This document shows positions 1 through 8,476 of a stretch of 38,208 nucleotides of DNA, piece after piece (the stretch's first letter is position 1; each line of letters opens with the position of its first letter). Below the pieces are notes generated by a model. That model worked only from the letters and a program-made list of their open reading frames with translations, had not been told where the DNA came from and ran no database searches. This DNA comes from Chloroflexota bacterium. GTDB taxonomy: Bacteria > Chloroflexota > Limnocylindria > Limnocylindrales > CSP1-4. Location: contig JACPOR010000005.1 of the NCBI GenBank assembly GCA_016191425.1, positions 32,591 to 70,798 on the forward strand, written 5' to 3'. A program made the translations under genes and the position numbers.

Positions 1-1
1 T

Positions 2-1312
2 CTTCCCGCCGAGGACGCTGCGGAGGACGACCTCCTCGACACCGCGTGGGTCCAGCGACTGCGGCGCATCAGCCAGCTCCAGAGCGCGCGCTGGGTGTTT
101 CCGACGGCCGAACACTCACGGTTCACTCACGGGCTCGGCGTGATGCACGAAGCAGGCCTGTGGGCGCGCGCCCTCTACCCGACGCTTCGGTCGGTGCTGG
201 CCTCGCAGCCATCGGCGTCGGTCCATGACCCCATGCCGTCAGAGGGCTTGGTCGTCGAGACGCTCCGGGTCGCCGGTCTGCTTCACGACGTGGGCCACGG
301 GCCGTTCGCCCACTACTTCGATGACCGGGTCCTGGCCGGTTTCCCGGCGCCTGTCGACGCCCGGCGGCCGGGCGTCAAGTCCCTGTCGCACGAGGACCTG
401 AGCCAGCTCATCATCGAGCGGGAGCTCAGCCCGCTCATCGGCGCCCTTCGGCGGGCCCCCGGCAATGCCCCGGAGCGGGATGCGTTCGGGGACACCGAAT
501 CGATCGAACCCCGCTGGGTATCGTTCCTCGTTTCCAAGCCTGCCCTGGACGATCCATCGATGCCCCGCTGGGTGCGCCTCCTGCAGCCCCTCCTCTCGGG
601 CGTCTTCACGGTGGACAACCTCGACTACGTTCGGCGCGACGCGCTGTTCACGGGCGTGCACGTGGGCGTCGACGTCGAACGCCTGCGTCGGTACGCCTAC
701 ATGGGACCAGCGGGCCTCACCCTGTATGAGTCCGGCGTCCCCGCCCTCGAGGGGTTCCTCGGAGCGCGTCTCCTCCTGTACCTGCAGGTGTACTTCCATC
801 GCACCGTCCGGGCGATCGACCTGGATCTCGGCGAGGTCTTCGCGCCATCCGTCCGCGCCCTGTTCGGGGATCGATCGCCGGTCGAGGACCTCGCGGCGTA
901 CGCCGACCTCGACGAGTACGCGCTGCTCCATCAGGCGGCACGTTGGTCCCGCGGGCATGACATCGCGGCGCCCGGAACCACGAGCGCCGGCGATGGTCGG
1001 GTTGAAGCGTCGGTCGCAGACGGATGGCGAGGCATCCTGCTCCGGCGGCCGCGCTGGCACGTGGACGCGGAGGCCAGGGCCGAATACGAGGGCGGGGCGT
1101 TCCCCTATTCGGCGGTCGACCCGCTGGGCAAGCCTCAGGCGGGCCGGATCGCCATCGACCTCGCGCTGGTAGACGCTCGCCACGCGGACGAGGATGCGGC
1201 CCGAACACTCACGATCGAGCGGCGCGATGGGTCGAACCCCGCGCTGTCTGCCGCGCTGCCTCGGATCCCGGGTTTCGCCCTCGTCGCACGACGCTACCGA
1301 CGCGGACTCTGA
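2..1312 (+). CDS. HD-domain phosphohydrolase (dGTPase/SAMHD1-like), 5' partial
   Basis: The reading frame is open from base 2, so the gene starts upstream of the window. The first visible residues already match the family (an AWVQRLRRISQL stretch, then a Pro-Thr-Ala segment leading to RFTHGLGV), so the GTG at 95 is internal. HD-box residues are visible: the His of RFTHGLGV, the His-Asp pair in LLHDVGHGPFAH, and a downstream Asp in VDNLDYVRRD. Members hydrolyse nucleotide or phosphate ester bonds using a bound metal, and the closest families act on dNTPs. The substrate cannot be told here. The protein is probably cytosolic; no membrane segment is seen. It ends in TGA immediately followed by a 34-bp tandem duplication. 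Confidence 0.85.
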   Translation, partial: LPAEDAAEDDLLDTAWVQRLRRISQLQSARWVFPTAEHSRFTHGLGVMHEAGLWARALYPTLRSVLASQPSASVHDPMPSEGLVVETLRVAGLLHDVGHGPFAHYFDDRVLAGFPAPVDARRPGVKSLSHEDLSQLIIERELSPLIGALRRAPGNAPERDAFGDTESIEPRWVSFLVSKPALDDPSMPRWVRLLQPLLSGVFTVDNLDYVRRDALFTGVHVGVDVERLRRYAYMGPAGLTLYESGVPALEGFLGARLLLYLQVYFHRTVRAIDLDLGEVFAPSVRALFGDRSPVEDLAAYADLDEYALLHQAARWSRGHDIAAPGTTSAGDGRVEASVADGWRGILLRRPRWHVDAEARAEYEGGAFPYSAVDPLGKPQAGRIAIDLALVDARHADEDAARTLTIERRDGSNPALSAALPRIPGFALVARRYRRGL

Positions 1313-1378
1313 CCCGGATCCCTTCGGATCCGCCCGCCGAGCCCGACCCGGATCCCTTCGGATCTGCCCGCCGAGCCC
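1311..1378. repeat. 34-bp direct tandem repeat, 2 copies
   Basis: Two 34-bp units (1311-1344 and 1345-1378) differ at one base (c/t). The first begins on the stop codon of the HD gene. Each unit contains GGATCC-CTTC-GGATC(C/T), which can fold into a small hairpin. This could act as a weak double terminator, although no T-run follows. The rest of 1379-1603 holds nothing I recognise. Confidence 0.85.
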
Positions 1379-1603
1379 GACCCCGTTTGCGCGCGAGAGC
1401 GCAATCCTCCTGGAGCGATCCGTCCTGCCGTTCAACGACCTTGACCGGCCACAGCCGTCATCACGGGATGGTGGGTGGCCATGATCACGCTGAGATGAAA
1501 ACGGCGTCGACGCGTGAAGACGGCCGTCGATGTGTGGCCGATCGGTGCATCGAACGGATCCGGGATGGGCCTCCGGAGGAGTGAAGGGGTGTGGGAGCGT
1601 CGT

Positions 1604-2068
1604 TCAGATCGCGCGGATGCGGTTGTTCCGCGGGTCATGGGTGAGTTCGGCGAGCCCGAGGACCTCGAGGAGCGGCGGCAGGTACATCCCAAACCGGCCG
1701 CGGTACCCCTTGCGGAGTCCGTACCAGCCGCCGACCGGGTTGTCCGCGGCGCGGCCCCAGGCCTCGACCGTCCCATCGGGGGCGGCCTTCTGTTCGTCGG
1801 TCGCACCCAGTGCCATCCAGTCTCCGTGGGCCTTCAGCATCGCGTGGAGATCGTCGATGGCAGCGAGGTGATACCTGAGCTGGGTGGAGCCGACCTGGCA
1901 GACGAGCGCGGGCGGATCAGCGGCTTCGTCGCGCCACATCTGATAGTCCGACGTGCCAGGCGCCGTCTTCAGTTGCCACGGATCTGGCTGGCCGTCTCGT
2001 CGCCGCTCGTGACTCACCCATGCTTGAGCGTGGTTTCGGGGAGCCTGCTTGTCATGAAGGTCCTTCAT
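1604..2068 (-). CDS. conserved hypothetical protein (154 aa)
   Basis: The C-terminal two thirds (from DPWQLKTAPGT onward) look like a widespread small hypothetical family of actinobacteria and relatives. Recognisable stretches are YQMWRDEAADPPALVCQVG, HAMLKAHGDWMALG, WGRAADNPVGGWYGLR and the end LTHDPRNNRIRAI. From memory this may be DUF6855, but the number is uncertain. No enzyme motif, signal peptide or membrane segment is visible. The ATG at 2068 has only a weak AGGGCGG upstream. The first ~28 residues are not family-like, so a later start is possible. The gene is monocistronic on the minus strand. Function unknown. Confidence 0.75.
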   Translation of the reverse strand: MKDLHDKQAPRNHAQAWVSHERRRDGQPDPWQLKTAPGTSDYQMWRDEAADPPALVCQVGSTQLRYHLAAIDDLHAMLKAHGDWMALGATDEQKAAPDGTVEAWGRAADNPVGGWYGLRKGYRGRFGMYLPPLLEVLGLAELTHDPRNNRIRAI

Positions 2069-2156
2069 CCGCCCTGCGTGACGTCGCGCCTGAACGGCGG
2101 GTCGGGGGTACGCGGCGGCGCGACGGGCGCGCGGCGGCGCGATCGGGCGCCCGGGT

Positions 2157-2171
2157 ATGACGCGGCGTCAT
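2157..2171. promoter_or_regulatory. perfect 15-bp palindrome upstream of the small hypothetical gene
   Basis: ATGACGC-G-GCGTCAT is a perfect 7+1+7 palindrome about 90 bp upstream of the minus-strand start at 2068. It overlaps a second palindrome, GTCATGAC. It could be an operator, but no regulator is tied to it. High-GC sequence produces such palindromes by chance fairly often. Confidence 0.25.
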
Positions 2172-2322
2172 GACGTGGCGGAGACGAGAGAGACACTTGC
2201 CCAAGGCCCGTGGCGATGTCCGCCGACGCTCAGGTCGACAGATCCGCGGCATGGGCCTTGAAATGAGTCGACGGCAAGCGGAGCGCACCTTCGCAGTCGC
2301 ACGCGGGATCGCGCACACACCG

Positions 2323-2399
2323 GACCTGGGACCTGGGACCTGGGACCTGGGACCTGAGACCTGAGACCTGGGACCTGGGACCTGGGACCTGGGACCGGG
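2323..2399. repeat. 7-bp tandem repeat (GACCTGG), about 11 units
   Basis: Ten heptamer units in register from 2323 to 2392 (GACCTGG, with two GACCTGA variants in the middle) are followed by a diverging GACCGGG unit. The array lies in the gap between the hypothetical gene and the membrane-protein gene. Because 7 is not a multiple of 3, 21 bp (three units) encode 7 residues, giving the spurious PGPRSQV peptide repeats on the minus strand. It is a simple satellite and likely to vary in copy number by slippage. Confidence 0.9.
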
Positions 2400-2454
2400 G
2401 CCCGGGGAAGTTTCCGGTGGCCGGTCCCCGGGGCAAAGGGAGAGCTGGAATGCC

Positions 2455-2829
2455 ATGAGATTCCGGGGTCGCAAGCACCGCTCAGTGAGGTCGACGGTTC
2501 TGAACCGTGACGGCCGGGGCCTCGTCGCGAACCTGAGCAGACCGACGGAGGCAGCTATCAGGACCGTGGCAACCATCGTTGGGCGTGCCGCGGGATCCAT
2601 GCGGGCAACGCAGGCAAGTGCCGCCAGCACCACGAGCGCGCTCCAGGGCCTTCCCGACTCGACCCTCAGAGGGCTCGCAGCCACGTCGGTCGGCCTCGGC
2701 GCTGGGTTCTTCCTGGCCGGCAAGCCACGACTGATCGTGGCTGCGGGGATGGCTCCCGCGCTGTTCGCGGCAGTCGCCATCGCGCTGCGCCCCGTCAATC
2801 CAACAGCCCGCACTGCCGTCGTCAGGTGA
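2455..2829 (+). CDS. small predicted membrane protein (124 aa)
   Basis: The C-terminal half has two apparent membrane helices (around LAATSVGLGAGFFLAG and RLIVAAGMAPALFAAVAIAL) separated by a short GKPR turn. The N-terminal ~60 residues are basic and low in complexity. AGGGAGAG lies about 11 nt upstream of the ATG at 2455. The gene ends 47 bp before the CsbD start, in the same direction, so the two may be co-transcribed as stress genes. No family is recognised. The start is uncertain, and the true protein may begin nearer to the membrane segment. Confidence 0.55.
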   Translation: MRFRGRKHRSVRSTVLNRDGRGLVANLSRPTEAAIRTVATIVGRAAGSMRATQASAASTTSALQGLPDSTLRGLAATSVGLGAGFFLAGKPRLIVAAGMAPALFAAVAIALRPVNPTARTAVVR

Positions 2830-2876
2830 TGACGGGCAACTCGGTGGAAACCATTCTCGACGCAGGAGCAGATGAC

Positions 2877-3062
2877 ATGGCCGACCAGCACATCAAGGGA
2901 ACCGTCAGCAGGGCACGCGGCAGGATCGAGGAGACGGCCGGGAAGCTGACCGGCGACCGCCGAACGGAAGCAAAAGGCAAGCTCAGGCAGGTCCAGGGGA
3001 AGGCGCAGCAGGGTCTTGGCGACGTCCAGGACGTCGTCGACAAGGCCCGCAAGGAGCCCTGA
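2877..3062 (+). CDS. CsbD family stress protein (61 aa)
   Basis: This short, highly charged protein has the CsbD pattern: MADQHIKGTV, then RIEETAGKLTGDRRTEAKGK, then a QVQGKAQQGLGD segment. CsbD-like proteins are induced by general stress in many bacteria; their molecular role is unknown. AGGAG at 2864-2868 is ideally spaced from the ATG at 2877. The longer in-frame extension from 2826 has no family character. Length matches the usual 60-70 residues. The gap 3063-3285 holds no gene or signal that I see. Confidence 0.9.
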   Translation: MADQHIKGTVSRARGRIEETAGKLTGDRRTEAKGKLRQVQGKAQQGLGDVQDVVDKARKEP

Positions 3063-3285
3063 AGCGGGGGCGCCTCGCCCCTTGAACGGCTCGCTCGGCG
3101 GGGTGCGGGCTCACGCTGCCCGTTGAGCGTTCACGCGCCGGCTTGCAATGTGTCTGCCTCGGATGCTCGCCATGTGCCTGCCCTCGGGTGAGATACGGCC
3201 CTGAGCCGCCGCGACGCCGATGGTGCGCGGCAACCCTCGCCGACCCGAGCGAGACCGACTTCGTCGAGTTCTGGAGGCGGGCCCC

Positions 3286-4305
3286 CTATCCGGCCGAGGC
3301 AATCTGGGCGTACTTGCGGCGGTACGCGGCCGGGGTGAGGCCCGTGGTCCGCTTGAACAGCCGGCGGAAGAACGTCGGGTCTTCGTACCCCACGTCGAAG
3401 CCAACGTCGTCGATCGCGCGGTCGCCGCGCTCGAGATGCTTGCGCGCCCGCTCGATCCGCAGGGCGTGGACGTAATCGATCGGTCGGTGCCCAGTCGCCG
3501 CCCAAAAGCGACGCGCGAACGTGCGCTTCGTGAGGCCGGAGCGCCCGATCATCGCGGTCACGGGGTTCGGCAAGGCATACTGGTCGTCGATCCAGGCCAG
3601 GCTGGCCCGAATCGGGGCGTCACCCAGCGGCCTCTGTCGAGTCATCGCCGAGAAGGGCAGCTGGCCGTCCTCGTGCCCCGCCAGCAGATAGAACTTGGCC
3701 GTCCTCGAAGCCTCTTCCGCGCCACAGAACCGGCTGATGAGATGGAGCGCGAGTTCGTGCCAGGCCGTGACGCCGCCTGCGGTCAGCAGGCCGTCGTCCT
3801 CGCTCGAGCGGTCGAGGATCGCCCCCGGTTGGAACCGGACCGTCGGGTATGCGAAGCGGTAGAGCTCACGGTAGGCCCAGTGGCCGGCACAGGACCGACC
3901 GTCGAGCAGTCCGGACTCCGCCAGCAGCAGCGAGCCGGTGCACACGGTGGCAATCGTGGCTCCCCGCCGATGCATCCGTCGCAGCCATGCAATCTCAGCC
4001 GCATAGCGCCCCTTCGGCGGCAGGTCGATCGGCGTATACATGTCGCAGACGATGGCCACGTCAACCTGGTCCACGTCGGCGACCGCCGCGTGGGGTTCCA
4101 CGAGGATGTTCCCGAAGCACCGAAAGGGCTCGCGGGACGCCGCCACGATCAAGACGTCGAGGGCCGCGTCACCCGGCGTCCCCGTCGTCATGTCCGGGAA
4201 GACGGCGCCCACGGACAGGAGCACGTCGTAGAGCCCGTAGAGGACGGAGGCCGATGTCTCGGGCGCGGCGAGAAGGGCGACTCGAGGCTTCCGATCTTGT
4301 GTCAT
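3286..4305 (-). CDS. GlxA family AraC-type transcriptional regulator
   Basis: The 339-residue protein has two domains. The N-terminal ~180 residues are a DJ-1/PfpI-like fold (RVALLAAPET start, and TVCTGSLLLAESGLLDG with the nucleophile-elbow Cys). The C-terminal ~100 residues are an AraC double helix-turn-helix (GLTKRTFARRFWAATG, then AIDDVGFDVGYEDPTFFRRLFK and TGLTPAAYRRKY). In GlxA regulators the first domain is thought to sense a small ligand and is not a working amidase. The start at 4305 begins the conserved domain; an extension to 4362 is open but unconserved. It is divergent from the FAD oxidoreductase at 4431, which makes that gene its most likely target. Confidence 0.92.
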   Translation of the reverse strand: MTQDRKPRVALLAAPETSASVLYGLYDVLLSVGAVFPDMTTGTPGDAALDVLIVAASREPFRCFGNILVEPHAAVADVDQVDVAIVCDMYTPIDLPPKGRYAAEIAWLRRMHRRGATIATVCTGSLLLAESGLLDGRSCAGHWAYRELYRFAYPTVRFQPGAILDRSSEDDGLLTAGGVTAWHELALHLISRFCGAEEASRTAKFYLLAGHEDGQLPFSAMTRQRPLGDAPIRASLAWIDDQYALPNPVTAMIGRSGLTKRTFARRFWAATGHRPIDYVHALRIERARKHLERGDRAIDDVGFDVGYEDPTFFRRLFKRTTGLTPAAYRRKYAQIASAG

Positions 4306-4430
4306 TTTTGCCCCGCTCTTGTGGAATCCGACACTGCCGAGATCGTACCTGACCGGCGACATTGTCTTTCAAACCGAACGGGCGTCCGCGGCTCCCCGCT
4401 CGGCTCCGAGCACACCACAGGGAGAACCCG
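4306..4430. promoter_or_regulatory. divergent promoter region between AraC regulator and FAD oxidoreductase
   Basis: This 125-bp region lies between the two divergent starts. It contains a small palindrome GACA-T-TGTC at 4358-4366 and a related GACAC at 4330, which could be regulator half-sites. I cannot pick convincing -35/-10 boxes. Assignment as a shared control region rests on gene layout. Confidence 0.4.
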
Positions 4431-5816
4431 ATGGCCCCGAGCACGTCCGCGATCAGCCAGCTCCGCCGGTCGATCAGGGGAACGACCCTCATCGAGGGTG
4501 ATGCCCGTTACGATGCGGCCCGCCGCGTCTGGAACGGGATGATCGACAAGTACCCGCAGCTCATCGTGCAGGTTGACGGCGTTGAAGACATTGCGCCGGT
4601 CATCGCCCATGCCCGGGCCATGGGTCTGCCGCTTGCGATCCGGAGCGGTGGCCACAACGTCGCGGGGAACGGCACCGTGGACGGTGGGATCGTGCTGGAC
4701 CTCGCCCGCCTCGACACCGTCGAGGTCGACCCGGCCGAGCAACTGGTTCGCGTGGGGGCCGGCGCCACGCTCGGTGATATCGACCGCGCGACCGAGCCCT
4801 TCGGGCTGGTCGTCCCGGTGGGCGTCGTCTCGGCGACGGGGATCGCCGGGCTGACACTCGGTGGCGGCGTCGGCTGGCTGGTCCGCCGGTACGGCCTCAC
4901 GATCGACAACCTCGTGTCAGCCGACGTGATCCTCGCCGGGGGCCAGCAGGTCACGGCGAGCGCGACCGCGAACGCCGACCTCTTCTGGGGCCTCCGCGGC
5001 GGCGGCGGAAACTTCGGGATCGTGTCTTCGTTCACGTTCCGCGCGCACCCGCTGGACTCGGACGTCGTCGCTGGAACGCTCATCTACGAGCGCCCCCGTT
5101 GGACCGAGGCCCTCACCGCCTTCGTGGGTCTCTCGGCCGAGCTCCCCGACGAACTCACGACGCTCATCACGTTCATGGTTCCGCCGGCGGACTGGGATCT
5201 CGGAGACCGCGTCCTGATGTTCCTCGGGTTCGCCTGGGCCGGCAGCGATCGGGCCGCAGGCGAGGCCACGGTCGACCGTATCCAGGCGGCCTGCCCCGCC
5301 GATGTCGCTGTCAGGGAACCCACGAGATGGACGACGTTCCAGTCAGCCTTCGACGCGATCCTGCCGGCTGGCGTGCGTGCGTACTGGCGCAATGCATCGT
5401 TCGACCGGTTCGACGCCGCCATGATCGAGACGCTCGTCCACCACTGCGGAATCCAGACCTTCGGGACCGCCGTCGACCTGCACCACATGGGTGGTGCCTA
5501 CGGTCGCGTCGGCGAGGACGAGACCGCATTCCCGACTCGGTCTGCCGAGTTCTGGCTCAACATCTACGGCTTCTGGGCAGATGCCACGGAGGACGCGGCG
5601 CGAGTGGCCTGGGTCAAGGGTTGCTCGGACGCGTTGCGTCCACATGCGATGGCCGGCCAGTATGTGAATTTCCTGGGGCATGATGAGAGCGACCCTTTGC
5701 AGAAGGCACTCACGGCCTACGGACCCGCCAAGCTCGAGCGACTCGTCGCGCTGAAGCGGCGATACGACCCTGAGAACCTGTTTCGAATCAACCACAACAT
5801 CCCGCCGACTTCCTGA
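4431..5816 (+). CDS. FAD-linked oxidase with BBE domain (berberine-bridge/6-hydroxy-D-nicotine oxidase type)
   Basis: The 461-residue protein has an N-terminal FAD_binding_4 (VAO/PCMH) domain and a C-terminal BBE motif (YDPENLFRINHNIPP). RSGGHNVAGN carries the His (H75) expected to bind FAD covalently. The second loop, SATGIAGLTLGGGVGWL, lacks the Cys that gives bicovalent FAD, so only one flavin bond is expected. Such enzymes oxidise alcohols, amines or sugars with O2. The substrate is unknown. GGGAGA at about 4419-4424 supports the ATG at 4431 over the in-frame ATG at 4362. There is no signal peptide. It is probably controlled by the adjacent AraC protein. Confidence 0.92.
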   Translation: MAPSTSAISQLRRSIRGTTLIEGDARYDAARRVWNGMIDKYPQLIVQVDGVEDIAPVIAHARAMGLPLAIRSGGHNVAGNGTVDGGIVLDLARLDTVEVDPAEQLVRVGAGATLGDIDRATEPFGLVVPVGVVSATGIAGLTLGGGVGWLVRRYGLTIDNLVSADVILAGGQQVTASATANADLFWGLRGGGGNFGIVSSFTFRAHPLDSDVVAGTLIYERPRWTEALTAFVGLSAELPDELTTLITFMVPPADWDLGDRVLMFLGFAWAGSDRAAGEATVDRIQAACPADVAVREPTRWTTFQSAFDAILPAGVRAYWRNASFDRFDAAMIETLVHHCGIQTFGTAVDLHHMGGAYGRVGEDETAFPTRSAEFWLNIYGFWADATEDAARVAWVKGCSDALRPHAMAGQYVNFLGHDESDPLQKALTAYGPAKLERLVALKRRYDPENLFRINHNIPPTS

Positions 5817-6024
5817 GGCTGGCGGCGGTTCAGGACGGCGCATCGCCCAGGATGCCAGGCGCCAGCACCGATGCGTGCCGGAATCACCGTCGCGCCCAAC
5901 GCCCACCACGTAGGCGGTGCCCAGGATGGGGTGGCCGTCGCGACTTGCATCGGGCGATACGCTGGAACCACGAGCCGCGCCACGCCTTCCGTCGTGGGCG
6001 CTGAACGAAAGGGGGAAGCACACC

Positions 6025-6423
6025 GTGTCCGAACACCCGAACGTGGCCCTCGTCCGCCGTGCGATGCAGGCGATGAACGAGATGGACATGTCGAAAGCCC
6101 AGGAGGAGATGGCGCTCGTCGACGCCTTCATGGCCGATGACATCGTGTGGCACGAGATCGGTCGCACCGAGCCGCGCCACGGCAAGGACGAGTTGCGTGC
6201 CGCGATGATGGACAGCATGGGTGGCGTGACGATCAGGTACGACCTCCACGACGTCATCGCGAATGACGACCACGCCATCGCGCTCGGCACGGCAACGGCG
6301 ACCCGCGGCGACAGGTCGCTGAACTATCGGACGGCGGAGATCTTCCATATCAGGGATGGCAGGGCCGTCGAGCGCTGGGCGTTCTCTGACGACACCGCCG
6401 CGATCGTGGCGTTCTTCGCGTAG
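6025..6423 (+). CDS. SnoaL-like / NTF2-fold protein (132 aa)
   Basis: The pattern is that of a SnoaL-like polyketide cyclase-type protein: an N-terminal helix (HPNVALVRRAMQAMNE), a mid FMADDIVWHEIGR strand, then GKDELRAAMMDSM, a beta sheet and the closing EIFHIRDGRAVERWAFSDD. These proteins form cone-shaped small-molecule-binding folds, and functions range from isomerase to unknown. GTG at 6025 is chosen because AGGGGGA at 6010-6016 is well placed; an ATG 36 codons upstream is not family-like. The preceding 5817-6024 shows no gene. No substrate can be named. Confidence 0.85.
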   Translation: MSEHPNVALVRRAMQAMNEMDMSKAQEEMALVDAFMADDIVWHEIGRTEPRHGKDELRAAMMDSMGGVTIRYDLHDVIANDDHAIALGTATATRGDRSLNYRTAEIFHIRDGRAVERWAFSDDTAAIVAFFA

Positions 6424-6647
6424 GGCGACGGGGTATGCGTCAACGCCGTGCCGCGGTCTTCGTCCGTCCAGTGGCGCCACCTGGGCACGGTGTCGTGCCA
6501 GCGCACCGAGTTCTGGGGCTTCGTGACCCGGCGGTTCTCGTCGGGGAAGCACAGCGGCGGCGACGGCACGCCGCGGCACGGCAGCCGTGACGGCACGCCG
6601 CGGCACTGCAGCGCGGTGAACGCCCCGAGGCCCTCGACATCGGTCAC
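6324..6647 (-). CDS. doubtful small hypothetical ORF downstream of adenylate cyclase
   Basis: The GTG at 6647 has GAAGGA about 8 nt upstream. The first ~75 codons (TDVEGLGAFTALQ, then PDENRRVTKPQNSVRWHD and WRHWTDEDR) have almost all G or C in the third position, which argues for real coding. It lies just behind the minus-strand cyclase and may be co-transcribed with it. Against it: the last 33 codons run antisense into the SnoaL gene, a 27-bp-period repeat lies inside it, and no family is recognised. The true end may differ if a frameshift is present. Confidence 0.3.
   Translation of the reverse strand: MTDVEGLGAFTALQCRGVPSRLPCRGVPSPPLCFPDENRRVTKPQNSVRWHDTVPRWRHWTDEDRGTALTHTPSPYAKNATIAAVSSENAQRSTALPSLIWKISAVR
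6562..6606. repeat. 18-bp direct repeat, 27-bp period
   Basis: An 18-bp element (GACGGCACGCCGCGGCAC) occurs at 6562-6579 and again at 6589-6606, separated by 9 bp. It lies in the convergent gap between the SnoaL gene and the cyclase gene. Confidence 0.8.
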
Positions 6648-6693
6648 CCGGTAGTCCTTCGCCGGTTGAGTGGCCGGGCGCTCGGGATCGACC

Positions 6694-7968
6694 TCAGTCT
6701 GGTCCCGATGTGGCCGACGACGATACCTTCCGGCCCACCAGAAGGTAGGTCGTCAGAGGCCCCTTGCCCTTGATCTCGATCGCACCGCGGCCCTCGAACT
6801 GGTATCGATCGGACAGCCGTTGAACCGTGCCTTCGGTGACCTGGATCCGGCCCACCACGCCGTGGGACTCCATTCGGCTCGACGTGTTGACGGTGTCGCC
6901 CCACAGGTCGTACAGGAACCGGTGCTGGCCGATCACGCCTGCGACCACGGGCCCGCTTGCGATCCCGATCCGGAGCTCGAGTTCGAGCCCCGCCGCCTCA
7001 CGGAGGCGCGTCATCTCGGCCTGCATCTCGAGAGCCAGCTCAACCACGGCCGGCGCGTGGTCGGGCCGCGGCTCCGGTAGCCCGCCAACGACCATGTAGG
7101 CGTCGCCGACCGTCTTGATCTTCTCGAGCCCGCGCCGCCTCGTGAGTTCGTCAAAGGCGCTGAAGATCTGGTCGAGGACGCCGACGACCCGCTCGGGACT
7201 GGTCCGCTCGGCGAACGGCGTGAAGTCAGCGATATCCGCGAACAGTACCGTGACGTCCTCGTGGCGGTCCGCGATGATGCCCGGCGTGTGCTTGAGCCGC
7301 TCGGCGATGGATCGAGGCAGGACGTTCAGCAGAAGCCCATCGGACAGGGCGAGCGCCGCGTCCCGTTCCCGGACGGAGTATTGGAGCAGGAGGTAGGCCG
7401 TCAGGGAAACGCCCACGACATTGAGGACGAAGAAGGCCACGACGACCGGAGCGGGGATCGCCGCGGGATGCGATGAGAGAAACGGGTCTGCCAGGCCCGA
7501 GGTGACGGTCAACGCGAGGAAGGCAGCGAACCATGGGATCGCCTCACGGGCCGTGTAGAAGAACAGTGCGCCGAAGGCCGCGATGAGCGCCCACAGGCTG
7601 ACGGCGCTGGAGGCGACATAGCCGCCGAGGCTCCATTGGAGCAGGAACGGCAGGATCGTCATCAGGACCATCTGACTGAGGCGGAGGAACCGGTAGTTCT
7701 TGGTCCGGGCGAAGAGCAGGAGGCTGATCACCGACGCCACCTGGTAGCTGAAGGGGATAGCGGCCGACACTGGCAGGTCGAGAACGAGATAGACACCGAC
7801 CCAGACCAGGGCGAGCAGCGTCACCGTCACCGACGCGAGCGTGAGCGCGACCTTCTGCATCCGCATCGCGTCCGTGTCGCCCGGCAGGACACCGAGCATG
7901 GCCAGCCGGACGAGCATCTGCCGGATCGTGGGAGTCCCCGAGGCGGGAGGGTCTATTCCTGAACCCAT
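6694..7968 (-). CDS. membrane-bound class III adenylate cyclase
   Basis: The 424-residue protein has about six hydrophobic helices between residues 40 and 197, then a class III nucleotide cyclase domain (about 238-415). Catalytic residues are complete: metal-binding Asp245 (FADIADF) and Asp289 (VGDAYM), adenine-selecting Lys285 and the Asp of LYDLWGDTVN, and the transition-state Arg of TSSRMES. The Lys/Asp pair indicates ATP, giving cAMP, rather than GTP. The membrane part may sense a lipid-soluble or extracellular cue, but no known sensor family was recognised. The ATG at 7968 gives a compact N-terminus; further upstream the frame would run into vapC. Confidence 0.93.
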   Translation of the reverse strand: MGSGIDPPASGTPTIRQMLVRLAMLGVLPGDTDAMRMQKVALTLASVTVTLLALVWVGVYLVLDLPVSAAIPFSYQVASVISLLLFARTKNYRFLRLSQMVLMTILPFLLQWSLGGYVASSAVSLWALIAAFGALFFYTAREAIPWFAAFLALTVTSGLADPFLSSHPAAIPAPVVVAFFVLNVVGVSLTAYLLLQYSVRERDAALALSDGLLLNVLPRSIAERLKHTPGIIADRHEDVTVLFADIADFTPFAERTSPERVVGVLDQIFSAFDELTRRRGLEKIKTVGDAYMVVGGLPEPRPDHAPAVVELALEMQAEMTRLREAAGLELELRIGIASGPVVAGVIGQHRFLYDLWGDTVNTSSRMESHGVVGRIQVTEGTVQRLSDRYQFEGRGAIEIKGKGPLTTYLLVGRKVSSSATSGPD

Positions 7969-8050
7969 CGAGGCAGGATACAGATCACAGGTCCGTGCCT
8001 TCCGTGCGTGGCCAGCACCGAGGCCACGGCGATGAGTGCTTGGGCGGGGG

Positions 8051-8476
8051 CTATCGAGCCATCGCGAACGGGTTCTCGACCACGACCGAACCGTACGCGA
8101 CGCCATCTGCGAGGTCCTCGCTGAGGACACGTCGGCACCCGGCGACCTCGGCGGCTCGGAGGATCAGAGCATCCCAGATCGAGATCTGCCATTCACGGCT
8201 CCCCGCAATCGCCGCGACGACGATGGAGCTGTCGATCCTGACCACCGGCAGGAACGCGAGCTGCCGGACCATCGCCTCGGCGTCTTCGGCCAACAGCGGC
8301 GTGGCAAGCTTGCGGGTGACTACGGCGAAGAACTCCGTCAGGACCTGTGTCGAGACCACGAGATCGCGCCCCGGCGCCGGGGCTGTGGCCTCCAGCGCAC
8401 GCTTGCGCTTGGCTGGGTCCGCGGCATCGACCGCATGGACCCAGACATTCGTGTCAACGAAGATCGGTTCGTTCAT
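8051..8476 (-). CDS. vapC: VapC-type PIN-domain toxin ribonuclease
   Basis: The 141-residue PIN domain carries the four acidic residues expected for Mg-dependent RNase activity: Asp8 (IFVDTNVWVHA), Glu48 (VLTEFF), Asp102 (SIWDALI) and Asp121 (LSEDL). VapC toxins cleave tRNA or rRNA and are blocked by their cognate VapB. Its first 23 bases overlap the end of the antitoxin gene, giving the usual antitoxin-first, coupled order. Length is normal and the protein looks intact. The RNA target cannot be predicted. Confidence 0.93.
   Translation of the reverse strand: MNEPIFVDTNVWVHAVDAADPAKRKRALEATAPAPGRDLVVSTQVLTEFFAVVTRKLATPLLAEDAEAMVRQLAFLPVVRIDSSIVVAAIAGSREWQISIWDALILRAAEVAGCRRVLSEDLADGVAYGSVVVENPFAMAR

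Noticed and set aside
239-1435. 398-aa minus-strand frame
   Set aside because: It is the antisense of the HD phosphohydrolase, whose motifs are unambiguous.
2323-2399. possible CRISPR-like array
   Set aside because: Units are contiguous 7-mers with no spacers and no cas genes nearby.
2052-2891. 279-aa minus-strand frame with PGPRSQV peptide repeats
   Set aside because: The repeats come from the 7-bp satellite, and the frame overlaps better-supported genes.
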